A stretch of DNA of 64,000 nucleotides from G963678445 sp963678445 (lineage in GTDB: Bacteria > Hydrogenedentota > Hydrogenedentia > Hydrogenedentales > G963678445): contig OY782877.1 in assembly GCA_963678445.1 (NCBI GenBank), forward strand, positions 4,092,001-4,156,000, read 5' to 3'. Shown here piece by piece: positions 16,772-25,237 of this stretch (within the stretch, counting starts at the first letter, position 1; each line of letters starts with the position of its first letter). Made by a program: the position numbers and the translations under genes. The notes under the pieces were generated by a model. The model ran no database searches. It was given only the letters and a program-made list of their open reading frames with translations, and was not told the origin of the DNA.

Positions 16772-17707
16772 ATGAGCAAAATACTGTTGGTGGATGATGA
16801 TGTCGATTTGGCGGAACTGATACGGACGAAGTTGTCGGCGGAGGGGCATCATACCTATGTAATTAATACGGGCGAAGGTGCCTTTGAATACGCTAAAAAA
16901 GTCAAACCGGATGTGTGTATCCTGGATATCATGCTGCCGGGGATGACGGGATATCAAATCTGCCGCAAATTCCGAAAAGATCCCGAGCTATATCGTATGG
17001 CGGTGCTTATCCTGACCGCGTTGGGCGAGGAACCGGAAATTTTGCATGGTCTGGAACAGGGTGCGGATGACTATCTGGTGAAGCCGTTCCGTCTGGATCG
17101 CCTGATGGACAAAATCGCATCGCTGGAAGCCTTGCTGAATACGGTCAACACGCGTAATCGTGTCACCAATCTCCCTGGCACCGATGCCATCAAACGCGAG
17201 ATCAATCATCAGTTGGCGCGTAACACTGCCAGTGCCGCCGTATATATAGATATGGCGGGTTTTAAGGGCTATTGTGCAGCCAAGGGCAAAGAGGGACAGC
17301 GTATAGCCATGGAATTCATGGCGCAGATGTTGATGACCCTTACGCGCGACATGGGGATTTATGAATGCTTCGTATCCCATATGGGGGGGGAACATTTTGT
17401 GGTGCTCTTGAAGCTGGAGGATTATGAGCGCTTCTGTAATAGCCTGATCACCACATTCGACGAAAAGGTTAAAACACTGTACACCTCCCAAGAAGTAAGC
17501 CAAGGCTACATTACTGCCAAGGACCGGCGTGGTCAGGAAGTGCGCTGTCCCCTGATGGCGCTTTCCATAGGCGTGGCGCATACCCAGTACCGTCAATACA
17601 AAAGCGCCAAAAAAATGTTCGAAGTCTTGGCGCAGGTACGACAAAAAGCGCAACCTCAGGAGGGGAAAAGTGTTGTTTTCGTTGATCGGCGACGCTCGGA
17701 CCGCTAG
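16772..17707 (+). CDS. response regulator with degenerate GGDEF domain
   Basis: 311 residues. The N-terminal receiver domain (1-120) is intact: acidic pocket DDD at 8-10, phospho-acceptor Asp52 in ILDIMLPG, Thr82 and Lys104 (VKPF). The second half (about 130-300) has the GGDEF fold pattern (VTNLPGTDAIKREI at the start) but reads GGEHF at 205-209 instead of GG(D/E)EF. The metal/catalytic acid is therefore altered, and diguanylate cyclase activity is doubtful. It may bind nucleotide or partners instead. ATG 16772 is chosen because the receiver fold starts there, with AAGG upstream. No histidine kinase is adjacent. It is likely co-transcribed with the next gene, eight bases downstream. Confidence 0.88.
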   Translation: MSKILLVDDDVDLAELIRTKLSAEGHHTYVINTGEGAFEYAKKVKPDVCILDIMLPGMTGYQICRKFRKDPELYRMAVLILTALGEEPEILHGLEQGADDYLVKPFRLDRLMDKIASLEALLNTVNTRNRVTNLPGTDAIKREINHQLARNTASAAVYIDMAGFKGYCAAKGKEGQRIAMEFMAQMLMTLTRDMGIYECFVSHMGGEHFVVLLKLEDYERFCNSLITTFDEKVKTLYTSQEVSQGYITAKDRRGQEVRCPLMALSIGVAHTQYRQYKSAKKMFEVLAQVRQKAQPQEGKSVVFVDRRRSDR

Positions 17708-17715
17708 GAGATAGC

Positions 17716-18216
17716 ATGAAATTCAAGCTATACGCCCTCATTGGTGGCGGTGCCTTATTTTTGGGGGTAGTGGCGTTGCTGACATGGCTTAATGCGCAAG
17801 GCGTTCCCCCAGAAGAGTTGGCGCGTCGATGTGAAGCAAGCTCTCCTCAGTGGAAAAGCTACCAGGAAGACATTAAAGGGCAAGTAGGCGCAGCGCCGGT
17901 AGCGCAGTGGCATGGCGAACCTGTCTACGTGCACCAAAAGGGGAATACGGTAGAAGTAGCGTTCCAAATTATGCCGCCATGGGGGACATCGGTCGCCGCT
18001 ATCCCGGTTATGTTGCGCGACCCTTTAGGCCATGAATACATCTCTGGCCAGGCTAAACGCAAAGACGGGCTGCGCTGGTACCACTTTTCGCTGGAGTCTC
18101 CCCATATGAGCATCCTGCCGTGGGTGGAGATCCACTACCCGCATCAGGAGCGCCGTGTTGCCTTGGATAGCGACGGCTCTTGGCGTTCCGACACTACAGC
18201 AGAGCCAGCCCTCTGA
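17716..18216 (+). CDS. membrane-anchored protein of unknown function
   Basis: 166 residues. One N-terminal transmembrane segment (LYALIGGGALFLGVVALLTW, residues 5-24) is followed by a soluble domain of about 135 residues with an immunoglobulin-like beta pattern (VEVAFQIMPPWG, IPVMLRDPLGHEY, WYHFSLESP). Such a layout suggests a periplasmic domain tethered by an uncleaved signal anchor. A strong AGGAG lies before the ATG. It starts eight bases after the response regulator, so the two are probably one operon. No family recognised. Confidence 0.75.
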   Translation: MKFKLYALIGGGALFLGVVALLTWLNAQGVPPEELARRCEASSPQWKSYQEDIKGQVGAAPVAQWHGEPVYVHQKGNTVEVAFQIMPPWGTSVAAIPVMLRDPLGHEYISGQAKRKDGLRWYHFSLESPHMSILPWVEIHYPHQERRVALDSDGSWRSDTTAEPAL

Positions 18217-18304
18217 AGCTTGGCAGCTATTCCTTGTGAAGGCGGGGGGGGGGCTGTGGCGCTACCACGCGTTCATGCTTGCTAGATCATCACTGTCTCG
18301 GCAA

Positions 18305-18754
18305 TCAGAATACTTTCTGTGAGTCAAGCAAAAGGGTAACAGGCCCATCATTGGTTAGGTCCACCATCATATGAGCGCCAAACTGCCCGGTTTCCACCTG
18401 CAGGTTTTTCTGCTGTAATAAATCCGCTACGGTTTCGTACAATGGAATCGCTTTTTCCGGACGCGCTGCCGTGATAAACGACGGACGCCGTCCCTTACGG
18501 CAGTCCCCATGCAGTGTAAACTGTGAGACCAGCAAAACCGCCCCATCAACATCATGGATCGATAGATTGAATTTCCCATCGGCGTCGTTGAATATGCGCA
18601 AGCCGGCAATTTTATCGGCAATATACACGGCATCCTGCTGGCTATCCTCAACATCAACCCCAAGCAACACCAGCAGTCCCTGTTTAATTTCACCAATGAC
18701 TTCATTATCGACGCTAACGGCGGAATGACTCACTCGTTGTACTACAGCACGCAC
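18305..18754 (-). CDS. dtd: D-aminoacyl-tRNA deacylase
   Basis: 149 residues, the usual length for DTD. It starts at GTG 18754, five bases after a strong AGGAGG. Diagnostic motifs: MRAVVQRV start, the SQFTLHGDC segment with KGRRPSF (Gln/Ser active-site loop), and the C-terminal NDGPVTLLLDS carrying the cross-subunit Gly-Pro motif. It hydrolyses D-amino acids (and Gly) from mischarged tRNA in the cytoplasm. It is convergent with the 17716 gene; the 88-bp gap holds a run of ten Gs. Confidence 0.97.
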   Translation of the reverse strand: MRAVVQRVSHSAVSVDNEVIGEIKQGLLVLLGVDVEDSQQDAVYIADKIAGLRIFNDADGKFNLSIHDVDGAVLLVSQFTLHGDCRKGRRPSFITAARPEKAIPLYETVADLLQQKNLQVETGQFGAHMMVDLTNDGPVTLLLDSQKVF

Positions 18755-18917
18755 ATTTACCTCCTTGGGGCTTTATTTACACCCAGCAGAAGCAGCATAA
18801 CAAAATTACATATTTCGTTGCAGCTATGCCGTGCGAAAGGTATACTTTGCACATAGCGTAATAAAGGGGGCGCGCCACACCCCAAAGGTGTAGCTCGCGG
18901 TTATTCGTCAATACATA

Positions 18918-18966
18918 TCGCCGGTGGCGCTGGCCACTTGCATGTGGCCCCAGGACCACTTTGGAA
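18918..18966. repeat. partial mosaic repeat
   Basis: TCGCCGGTGGCGCTGGCCAC and CCCCAGGACCACTTT resemble the terminal hairpin part of the type A repeats. It lies between divergent dtd and the M28-like gene. Confidence 0.45.
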
Positions 18967-18993
18967 ACATCGTAGACTTGTGTAGGTTTTTTT

Positions 18994-20166
18994 ATGTCTG
19001 AACATACTGAAGATTCAGAGCAGATCCGAAAGGATATGCTTTTTTTAGCAGGAAAGTTGGCGCATCGTGGGGCGCAGACCGACGAAGAACGCGAGGCAGC
19101 ACATTTTTTACAGCGACGCTTTCGAGAATACACGCCCAATGTGGAAATAGATGACTTCTCCGCCATTGAGAACTATCTCTATCTTTTTGCATCCTACCTC
19201 ACCGAATTTTTGGTCGTTGCCGTATTGGCCGTTTGGTTTCCCGCCTTTGCAACGGTATATGGCATCGGCGTTTTCCTCGTCTACTGGGCCGAATTCATGG
19301 GCTGGCGCATTTTTTCACGCTTCATGCCCCAGTACGACTCACAAAATGTAATCGCACAGTTCATGGCGCCCCGGCCCAAACGTCTCGTGATCGTCACCGC
19401 CCATTATGACAGCGGCTGCGCATCACCGCTGTCTCACCCCAACATAGTTCCCTGGCTGCGCAGACTCCATTACTTCCTGCTGCTGTGCATGGCGGTCATC
19501 GTGGCTACATGCGCCACCGATGCGCTCGGACGCTACACCGGCTTCTCCTATCCCTTCATAGCCCATATTCGCTGGACCTTCGTAGGATTGCTGCTTTCCG
19601 GGGCCTTATTCATGTTCTACGCATCGCTACACGGCGAAGACATTCGTGGGGCCAATCGAAATGCCTCAGGCGTAGCGGCCATGTTGCGCATGGCTGCGCA
19701 CTTTCAAGACAACCCGCTGGAAGAAACCGACGTATGGTTGGTGGCAGCAGGGAGCCATGAGTCATGGATGAGCGGATTGCAGCATCTCTTGCGCACCCAA
19801 AAGCCGGATAAGCATGCGACCTACATTTTAAACCTTGAAGGCGTTGGCGTGGGCCAGCTTTCCTATCTGACCGCAGAAGGCATGATGCACTTGAATACGG
19901 CGGACAAAGATTTGTGCCATGCTGCCAGCCAGGTGCAACAACAATTCGATGTGCACCCCGCATTTTTGCGAGCCGTGCCTACCGCGGCGCACATCCCCCA
20001 TGCGCACGGCTATAAAACGTTGACCATAACAGGACTGGATGAAAACCAGATGCCCCCCCATTGGAATTGGGTGACCGATAGTATAAGCACCGTAGATGAA
20101 GCCATGGTAGTGCGTGCTGCCGACTTCTCGGTTGCTTTGCTAACCCAACTGGAGGACAGCCAGTAA
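18994..20166 (+). CDS. membrane M28-like peptidase, active site partly lost
   Basis: 390 residues. About four transmembrane segments (60-80, 85-105, 155-175 and 190-212) interrupt an M28 aminopeptidase-like fold. AHYDS at 136-140 keeps the first zinc ligand His137 and catalytic Asp139. The motif normally reading GA-x-D-N-A-S-G is here RGANRNASG (219-225), so the bridging zinc ligand Asp is Arg222. The usual Glu-Glu pair is SHE (254-256). The C-terminal MPPHWNW...DSISTVDEA matches the last His-ligand region. Catalysis looks impaired or altered. It may be a pseudoenzyme or use one metal. It stands alone, followed by the phosphomannomutase gene. Confidence 0.8.
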   Translation: MSEHTEDSEQIRKDMLFLAGKLAHRGAQTDEEREAAHFLQRRFREYTPNVEIDDFSAIENYLYLFASYLTEFLVVAVLAVWFPAFATVYGIGVFLVYWAEFMGWRIFSRFMPQYDSQNVIAQFMAPRPKRLVIVTAHYDSGCASPLSHPNIVPWLRRLHYFLLLCMAVIVATCATDALGRYTGFSYPFIAHIRWTFVGLLLSGALFMFYASLHGEDIRGANRNASGVAAMLRMAAHFQDNPLEETDVWLVAAGSHESWMSGLQHLLRTQKPDKHATYILNLEGVGVGQLSYLTAEGMMHLNTADKDLCHAASQVQQQFDVHPAFLRAVPTAAHIPHAHGYKTLTITGLDENQMPPHWNWVTDSISTVDEAMVVRAADFSVALLTQLEDSQ

Positions 20167-20287
20167 AATTATCCTCCGAGAATGTTTTTGTAACTGTCAA
20201 GAATTATTACTGGACATAGCTCGCGTGGTTGATTAAGATAAATCCACATGCGGAATGAAACGATAAGCTTGAAGGGGACTTGTGATT

Positions 20288-21655
20288 ATGAATCTGAATC
20301 CGAACATTTTTCGAGAATATGACATCCGGGGTATTGCAGGCGAAGATCTGACCGAGGAAGTTATGGAATTGCTCGGTAAGGCCTATGCCGCCTATATGCG
20401 CGGTAAAAAAAAGTACAATACCATCGTCGTCGGCAGAGACGGACGTCTAAGCGGAAAGGCTTTTTCACGTGCCCTTATCGACGGTGTTACTGCGTGCGGT
20501 ATCAACGTGATTGATATCGGCGAAGTGCCTACCCCCGTGTTGTACTATGCCCTCAACACCTTGGAAGTAGACGGTGGCCTTATGCTGACCGCCAGTCATA
20601 ATCCCAAGGAATACAACGGCATGAAAGTCGGGGTGGGGAAGACCACCATCTACGGGGACGAGATTAAAAAACTGTATACCCTGGCCATGAAAGGTGACTT
20701 CCCAAAATCCAGGAGGCCTGTTACCATCACCCGAATGGACATCGTTCCCAAATACCAGAATCGTGTGGCTCGTGGCGTTAAACTGAAACGCAAACTGAAG
20801 GTAGTGGTCGATGCAGCCAACGGCGTCGGCGGCGTTGTGGCCGTACCTCTTTTCGAACGCATGGGGTGTGAGGTGATTCCACTCTACTGCGATGTAGATG
20901 GCGCGTTCCCCAATCACCATGCCGATCCTACAAAGAAAGAGAATCTGAAAGCCTTGATCCGTACCGTAAAAAAACACAAGGCTGACGTCGGTATCGGCTT
21001 CGATGGAGACGTTGATCGACTGGGCGGTTGCGACGAAAAAGGCAATCCCTTCTATGGCGATCAACTGCTGGCGCTCTTTGCCCGCGCAATTTTAAAAGAC
21101 AAACCCGGTAGTACTATTCTGGGCGAAGTAAAATGCTCACGCGGTCTTTATGAAGATATTGAAAAGCATGGCGGCAAGCCCGTTATGTGGCGCACTGGCC
21201 ATTCCCACATCAAAGCGGCTATGATTGCACAAAAGGCGCAGCTGGCCGGTGAGATGAGTGGACATATTTTCTTCAAGCATCGTTGGTATGGTTTCGACGA
21301 CGCCATTTATTCCGCTGCACGTCTCTTGGAGATTGTGGCTGCAGGACGTAAACCGCTCAGTGCGCACCTTGAAACGCTTCCCTCGCGTCCTTCTACACCT
21401 GAAATCGAATTTTTGTCAACGGATGAAAAAAAGTTTTCTATTATCGCCGCCGCGACAAAATTCTTTAAGGATGAAGGCTACGACGTGGTTACTATTGATG
21501 GCGCACGTATTGAGTTTCCCGATGGTTGGGGGCTTTTGCGCGCTTCCAACACTTCCCCAAAACTGGTCATGCGTGTCGAAGCCGATACCCCTAAACGCGT
21601 GAAGGTTATCCGCAAATTGATCGAGGATAAAGTCAAAGACTTGAGTGATGCTTAG
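20288..21655 (+). CDS. phosphomannomutase/phosphoglucomutase
   Basis: 455 residues of the alpha-D-phosphohexomutase family (AlgC/ManB type). Four domain signatures are in order: FREYDIRG near the start, TASHNPKEYNGMK with the phospho-serine near residue 103, the metal loop GFDGDVDRLG near 240, the sugar loop GEMSGHIFF near 325, and the phosphate-binding RASNTSPKLVMRVEA near 425. It interconverts hexose 6- and 1-phosphates for nucleotide-sugar and polysaccharide synthesis in the cytoplasm. ATG 20288 and GTG 20282 both fit the AAGGGG upstream. It is followed by a repeat and a strong terminator. Confidence 0.95.
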   Translation: MNLNPNIFREYDIRGIAGEDLTEEVMELLGKAYAAYMRGKKKYNTIVVGRDGRLSGKAFSRALIDGVTACGINVIDIGEVPTPVLYYALNTLEVDGGLMLTASHNPKEYNGMKVGVGKTTIYGDEIKKLYTLAMKGDFPKSRRPVTITRMDIVPKYQNRVARGVKLKRKLKVVVDAANGVGGVVAVPLFERMGCEVIPLYCDVDGAFPNHHADPTKKENLKALIRTVKKHKADVGIGFDGDVDRLGGCDEKGNPFYGDQLLALFARAILKDKPGSTILGEVKCSRGLYEDIEKHGGKPVMWRTGHSHIKAAMIAQKAQLAGEMSGHIFFKHRWYGFDDAIYSAARLLEIVAAGRKPLSAHLETLPSRPSTPEIEFLSTDEKKFSIIAAATKFFKDEGYDVVTIDGARIEFPDGWGLLRASNTSPKLVMRVEADTPKRVKVIRKLIEDKVKDLSDA

Positions 21656-21745
21656 GTGCTCCAGGGACCACAGCCAGGAGCTATGGTTCTTAGCGTCCCT
21701 GAACGAGGTAAGTTTTGTTTTTGTGATAGCGTTTTAGCGTTAAGC
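21652..21745 (-). repeat. mosaic intergenic repeat, type A
   Basis: GTGCTCCAGGGACCACAGC, then TATGGTTCTTAGCGTCCCTGA and TTTTTGTGATAGC; the reverse complement aligns with other type A copies. It starts at the stop codon of the phosphomannomutase gene. Confidence 0.65.
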
Positions 21746-21771
21746 CACAAAAACAAGGTAAGCTATACTGT

Positions 21772-21801
21772 AACCCCGGCGCAACGAATTGCGCCGGGGT
21801 T
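21772..21801. terminator. bidirectional terminator
   Basis: A perfect 13-bp GC-rich stem (AACCCCGGCGCAA with TTGCGCCGGGGTT) and a CGAA tetraloop, between the convergent phosphomannomutase and prepilin genes. Confidence 0.9.
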
Positions 21802-21833
21802 GTTGTGTCTGGTTGTCTGGAACTAAACTACGA

Positions 21834-22829
21834 TCATGCACCATTCAACAGCGCGTTCAGCGTTGCCATATCTTCCGTTACCGGCGCAGTTCCTCCAGGG
21901 CACTGCTGATACTTAATGAATTCGACATGCCCGTCCAGGAAGAGAACATTACATCCCCCTGGGACATGGTTGAAATGCGTAGCATTGGCCGATATCTGAT
22001 CCATCATGACGAATATATTGCTTTGCGCCTTGGCGCTTGCACCGGCGTTATTGATATCGGTAATCAGGAAACGCTCAATCCCTTCACGAAGGCGGAATAC
22101 AATATCGCCACCGCCGTTTCCTACGCCTGTCATATTCTCCCCGCTCATGTCGGAATCAATAATTTCGTTGAATTTGTTTTTGTCATCCCCTGCATAGGCC
22201 GCAAGCAAATCCGGCGCCATGGACAAAAGACCGTTCACAAATTGGGTGGGAGCTTCCGCATCCGGGTCGTCCGGCATTTCCTCGGGATTCAAAAATGCAT
22301 CCAGCAGTCCTGACAGATCGCTAATTGGGGTTTGAACGTAGTCACAACCAAGACGATCCAAAACCCAACTTACATAGAAATAACTGGAGTCAACAGCTCG
22401 TGCGCATTTTCCCCCATGACGGGAAGCAACATGGAAGCAGAATTCACCTGGGGAAAGGCTTTGTGCATTCTCAATTGATTCCCCTAAATCCGAATCCGAA
22501 GGGCAAAAAGCAATCATCGGATCATTAAGATATTCCGGATAAAGAGAAAAAAGGTTCGGGCCTGCATCCGCTATTGGGTCTTCAGTCCATTCCCCATCCT
22601 CACCCGGGAAAAAGCCGATCTGAATACTGGGCCAACGTTCCCCCTTCGATTCATTGCCATACATTTTGAAAACCAATCCCCACTGTTTCAAATTGTTCTG
22701 ACAACTTGAACGGCGCGCGGCCTCTCGTGCGCGTGCCAATGCGGGGAGAAGAATAGCCGCGAGAATGCCAATGATAGCAATAACTACCAATAATTCGATT
22801 AAAGTAAACCCTCTTTTTTGCTTAGGCAT
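21834..22829 (-). CDS. DUF1559-type prepilin / type II secretion pseudopilin
   Basis: 331 residues. The N-terminus is a type IV prepilin signal: MPKQKRGFTLIELLVVIAII, with cleavage after Gly7 and methylation of Phe8. A second basic stretch RAREAARRSSCQNNLKQWG follows, typical of DUF1559 pseudopilins. Near the C-terminus GGCNVLFLDGHVEF gives the H-X9-DG-like signature. These proteins are greatly expanded in Planctomycetes, Lentisphaerae and Hydrogenedentes, and are processed by prepilin peptidase into surface or secretion filaments. GGAGGAG lies six bases before the ATG. Eight or so cysteines in the mature part suggest disulfides. Confidence 0.95.
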   Translation of the reverse strand: MPKQKRGFTLIELLVVIAIIGILAAILLPALARAREAARRSSCQNNLKQWGLVFKMYGNESKGERWPSIQIGFFPGEDGEWTEDPIADAGPNLFSLYPEYLNDPMIAFCPSDSDLGESIENAQSLSPGEFCFHVASRHGGKCARAVDSSYFYVSWVLDRLGCDYVQTPISDLSGLLDAFLNPEEMPDDPDAEAPTQFVNGLLSMAPDLLAAYAGDDKNKFNEIIDSDMSGENMTGVGNGGGDIVFRLREGIERFLITDINNAGASAKAQSNIFVMMDQISANATHFNHVPGGCNVLFLDGHVEFIKYQQCPGGTAPVTEDMATLNALLNGA

Positions 22830-23275
22830 GGTACTTCTCCTCCTTTTTGTTTAAGTTCTCAACGCCCTTATGAGGCTACTTGCCAAAAGGGTATTGCAGG
22901 CACAAATAAAAATGGCTAATATGCATTCTTTTTTATTTTTCGTATAAAGCGCCTCCTTATATTGTTATAAAAATACGTAAAGCACTAAGTATATATTTGT
23001 TTTAAACGAAAATTAGTTTTTTTGCAACAATTATTATTATTTCCAAGTCTATCTGAGCTCTAAGATAAAGTTAAACCTTTCATTGTCTCGGTTTAGTTAA
23101 GATTAGCGAGTTGGGGATTCCCGAGTGCTCAAATACGCTACTTGGATTTATAGCTTTACTATTTTTAAGCTATAAAAAATGTCTTGTATTTTGATACGAA
23201 TTTTTTTATTCTAATTACAGAAGTAACCATAGCAATGTGATTTTTTTACCTGAGTTAGAGAAAGGTGCGCGACGT
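22830..23275. other. AT-rich divergent intergenic region
   Basis: About 445 bp between the divergent prepilin and GLUG-protein genes. It is AT-rich, with no open frame of note. It should hold both promoters; no convincing consensus pair was picked out. Confidence 0.4.
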
Positions 23276-24628
23276 ATGGCAACAGCAAAGCGTAGATGTT
23301 TTTCGTTCTTATTCTTGCTGGGCATTCTTGTTGGGACAACAGCTTGGGCGGAACCCATTGGAATTGCCACAATCGAAGATTTACAAAAGATTGGCAATGC
23401 CCCGGCGTATCCCTTGGATGGACATTACGTGCTTACCCAAAACATCGATGCGTCAAATACACGAAACTGGAATGAAGGGACGGGTTTTAGTCCAATTGGC
23501 TTCTATAGCTTATATAGCGCGGAAGAGCCTACGGAATTCAGTGGCGTTTTGGACGGTCAAGGCTACTACATTGACCATCTCTACATAGGAAAATTGTATC
23601 TAGAAGCCTCCGGGCTATTCGCCTGTATAGGGGAAAGTGCGGAAGTAAAAAATCTTGGCCTAAGAAAAAATGGGGTTTGGTCATACATGGAGGGGCTCTT
23701 AGGCGGTATTGCCGCATGCAACAAGGGAACAATCACTGCTTGCTATACCACAGGATCTATTGTTGGCATCGGCGGAGCTCATACTGGCGGTAATCTTGTC
23801 GGTCGTAATGAAGGTACGATATCTCAATGTTGTTCCCTCGGTGGCACCGGTGGCGAAGGCGGCGCTGTAGGCGGGTTAGTGGGCACCAATATCGGTTTGA
23901 TAAAGCAATGCTATGCGATTGGTCATGTATGCGAAGAGAGTAGCGTTGGTGGACTTGTTGGCTATAATAGAGAAAACGGAACCATTGAGGAATGCTACGC
24001 CGTTGGCGGCGCTTTCGGAGAAGGTGTCGGCTCGTATGACCCATTGGCTTGCAATAATGGCGTGCTTACGGCATGTTTTCACCACGAGGAGGAAACAGAT
24101 CCCTACTACTATCCTTCGGGGATTTCTATTGCCGAAAAAGCCAGTTCAAAGCCTGATAAAGCAGGCACAGCGTTAACCGGCGCAGAGATGATGCAGAAAA
24201 GTACCTTTACAGCAGCAGGATGGGATTTCGACACGCTCTGGAATATTCAGGAAGGCAGCACCTATCCCTACTTGCAGACACTTCCTAAACATCTTATTCG
24301 GGGTGAAATCGTTACGGATACATGGATCGCCCCAAGTACCAACAGCGCTGATCAAAATGCAAACTTTGAAATTTCGGTAAGCGAGCTATTGCGCACAATA
24401 CAACTTTTTAATTCAGATGGGTACCAATGTGGTGCCTCAATATATAGAGAAGATGGTTTTGCCTTGGGAATGGGGGAGACCGACTGCCTTCCTCACAGCG
24501 CGGATTATAACACGCAGGATTGGAAAATCAGTCTGAGTGAATTGTTGCGCGTGATACAACTGTTTAATTGCGGCAATTTCTATTACTGCGGTACAACCGA
24601 AGATGGATTCTGTATCGACAATTCCTGA
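23276..24628 (+). CDS. secreted GLUG-repeat protein with C-terminal tandem SELLR-IQ motifs
   Basis: 450 residues from the ATG at 23276 (AAAGG upstream). Residues 1-25 are a Sec signal peptide (FLFLLGILVGTTAWA). Residues 30-300 are a beta-helix of GLUG-type repeats (GGLVGTNIGLIKQCYAIG, GGLVGYN..GTIEECYA), as in adhesins and IgA-peptidase-like proteins. The C-terminal 110 residues hold two copies of a dockerin-like motif: DQNANFEISVSELLRTIQLF, then DYNTQDWKISLSELLRVIQL, each followed by a Cys-containing turn. This double motif is what I associate with secreted Hydrogenedentes proteins; it may bind calcium or act as a sorting domain. It is probably extracellular and adhesive. Confidence 0.85.
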   Translation: MATAKRRCFSFLFLLGILVGTTAWAEPIGIATIEDLQKIGNAPAYPLDGHYVLTQNIDASNTRNWNEGTGFSPIGFYSLYSAEEPTEFSGVLDGQGYYIDHLYIGKLYLEASGLFACIGESAEVKNLGLRKNGVWSYMEGLLGGIAACNKGTITACYTTGSIVGIGGAHTGGNLVGRNEGTISQCCSLGGTGGEGGAVGGLVGTNIGLIKQCYAIGHVCEESSVGGLVGYNRENGTIEECYAVGGAFGEGVGSYDPLACNNGVLTACFHHEEETDPYYYPSGISIAEKASSKPDKAGTALTGAEMMQKSTFTAAGWDFDTLWNIQEGSTYPYLQTLPKHLIRGEIVTDTWIAPSTNSADQNANFEISVSELLRTIQLFNSDGYQCGASIYREDGFALGMGETDCLPHSADYNTQDWKISLSELLRVIQLFNCGNFYYCGTTEDGFCIDNS

Positions 24629-24705
24629 CACCATATAGACGCGAAAAACTTCGATTTCAGTGCCAGAAACTGGAGCTAGAGTCGGGGTTCTGTCACTCAC
24701 CTGTT

Positions 24706-24744
24706 AACGACCGTGTATGCTGAGAAGTCGGCTACGCGGTCGTT
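24706..24744 (+). terminator. terminator of the GLUG-protein gene
   Basis: A 12-bp stem AACGACCGTGTA with TACGCGGTCGTT (one G-U pair), a 15-nt loop, then TCTTT, 78 nt after the stop codon. Confidence 0.7.
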
Positions 24745-24751
24745 TCTTTAG

Positions 24752-24855
24752 TGCCTAACACTCCAAAAGCTGCCATAAAAAACGAGATTTTTGTTGCGGT
24801 CAGGGACGGCAAGGAGCATATATTTTGCTTGTGGTCCCTGGACCACTTTAGATAG
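24752..24855 (+). repeat. mosaic intergenic repeat, type A
   Basis: TTAGTGCCTAACACTCCAAA, AGCTGCCATAAAAAACGA, GTCAGGGACGGCAAGGA and GTGGTCCCTGGACCACTTT in order; a forward copy of the 28.6-kb unit. Confidence 0.75.
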
Positions 24856-25237
24856 CGTTCAGCATAGAGCCCCATTTTTTCGCAAAATAGATGAAAAGCA
24901 TGCATAAAAGGTATAAAAGAAATAGGGTGATATATTGAAGCGAGAGAGGTCATCTAAGTAGCCAGTTAGGCCATACAATTATCCCCGTTTCCGCAGAGAG
25001 AAAAAAAGACTTGTTAAATTCGATTCCATACGATATGATCCCCGGTTAAGAACCTTGGAAATAGGAACATCTGGGGGGAGCTGGGTAGGGGGGCCATACG
25101 CTGAATTACCCATGGCGATGTACATATACGCGTGGTTTTAGCGCTGAGATTTTGTTGTGATACGCCTTTCTATAAATAGAAAGGCGTTTGGCAAATACGA
25201 GCTTAGAAACGAAATAGGAACAACGAAAGGAATTTCC
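24856..25237 (+). other. intergenic region upstream of the aminotransferase
   Basis: About 380 bp with no gene. Nothing beyond short AT-rich tracts and the ribosome site at 25227 (AAAGGA) was recognised. Confidence 0.4.

Noticed and set aside
18244..18253. Run of ten Gs after the 17716 gene
   Set aside because: It lies outside any gene, so a phase-variation role is not supported. It may also be a length error in the sequence.
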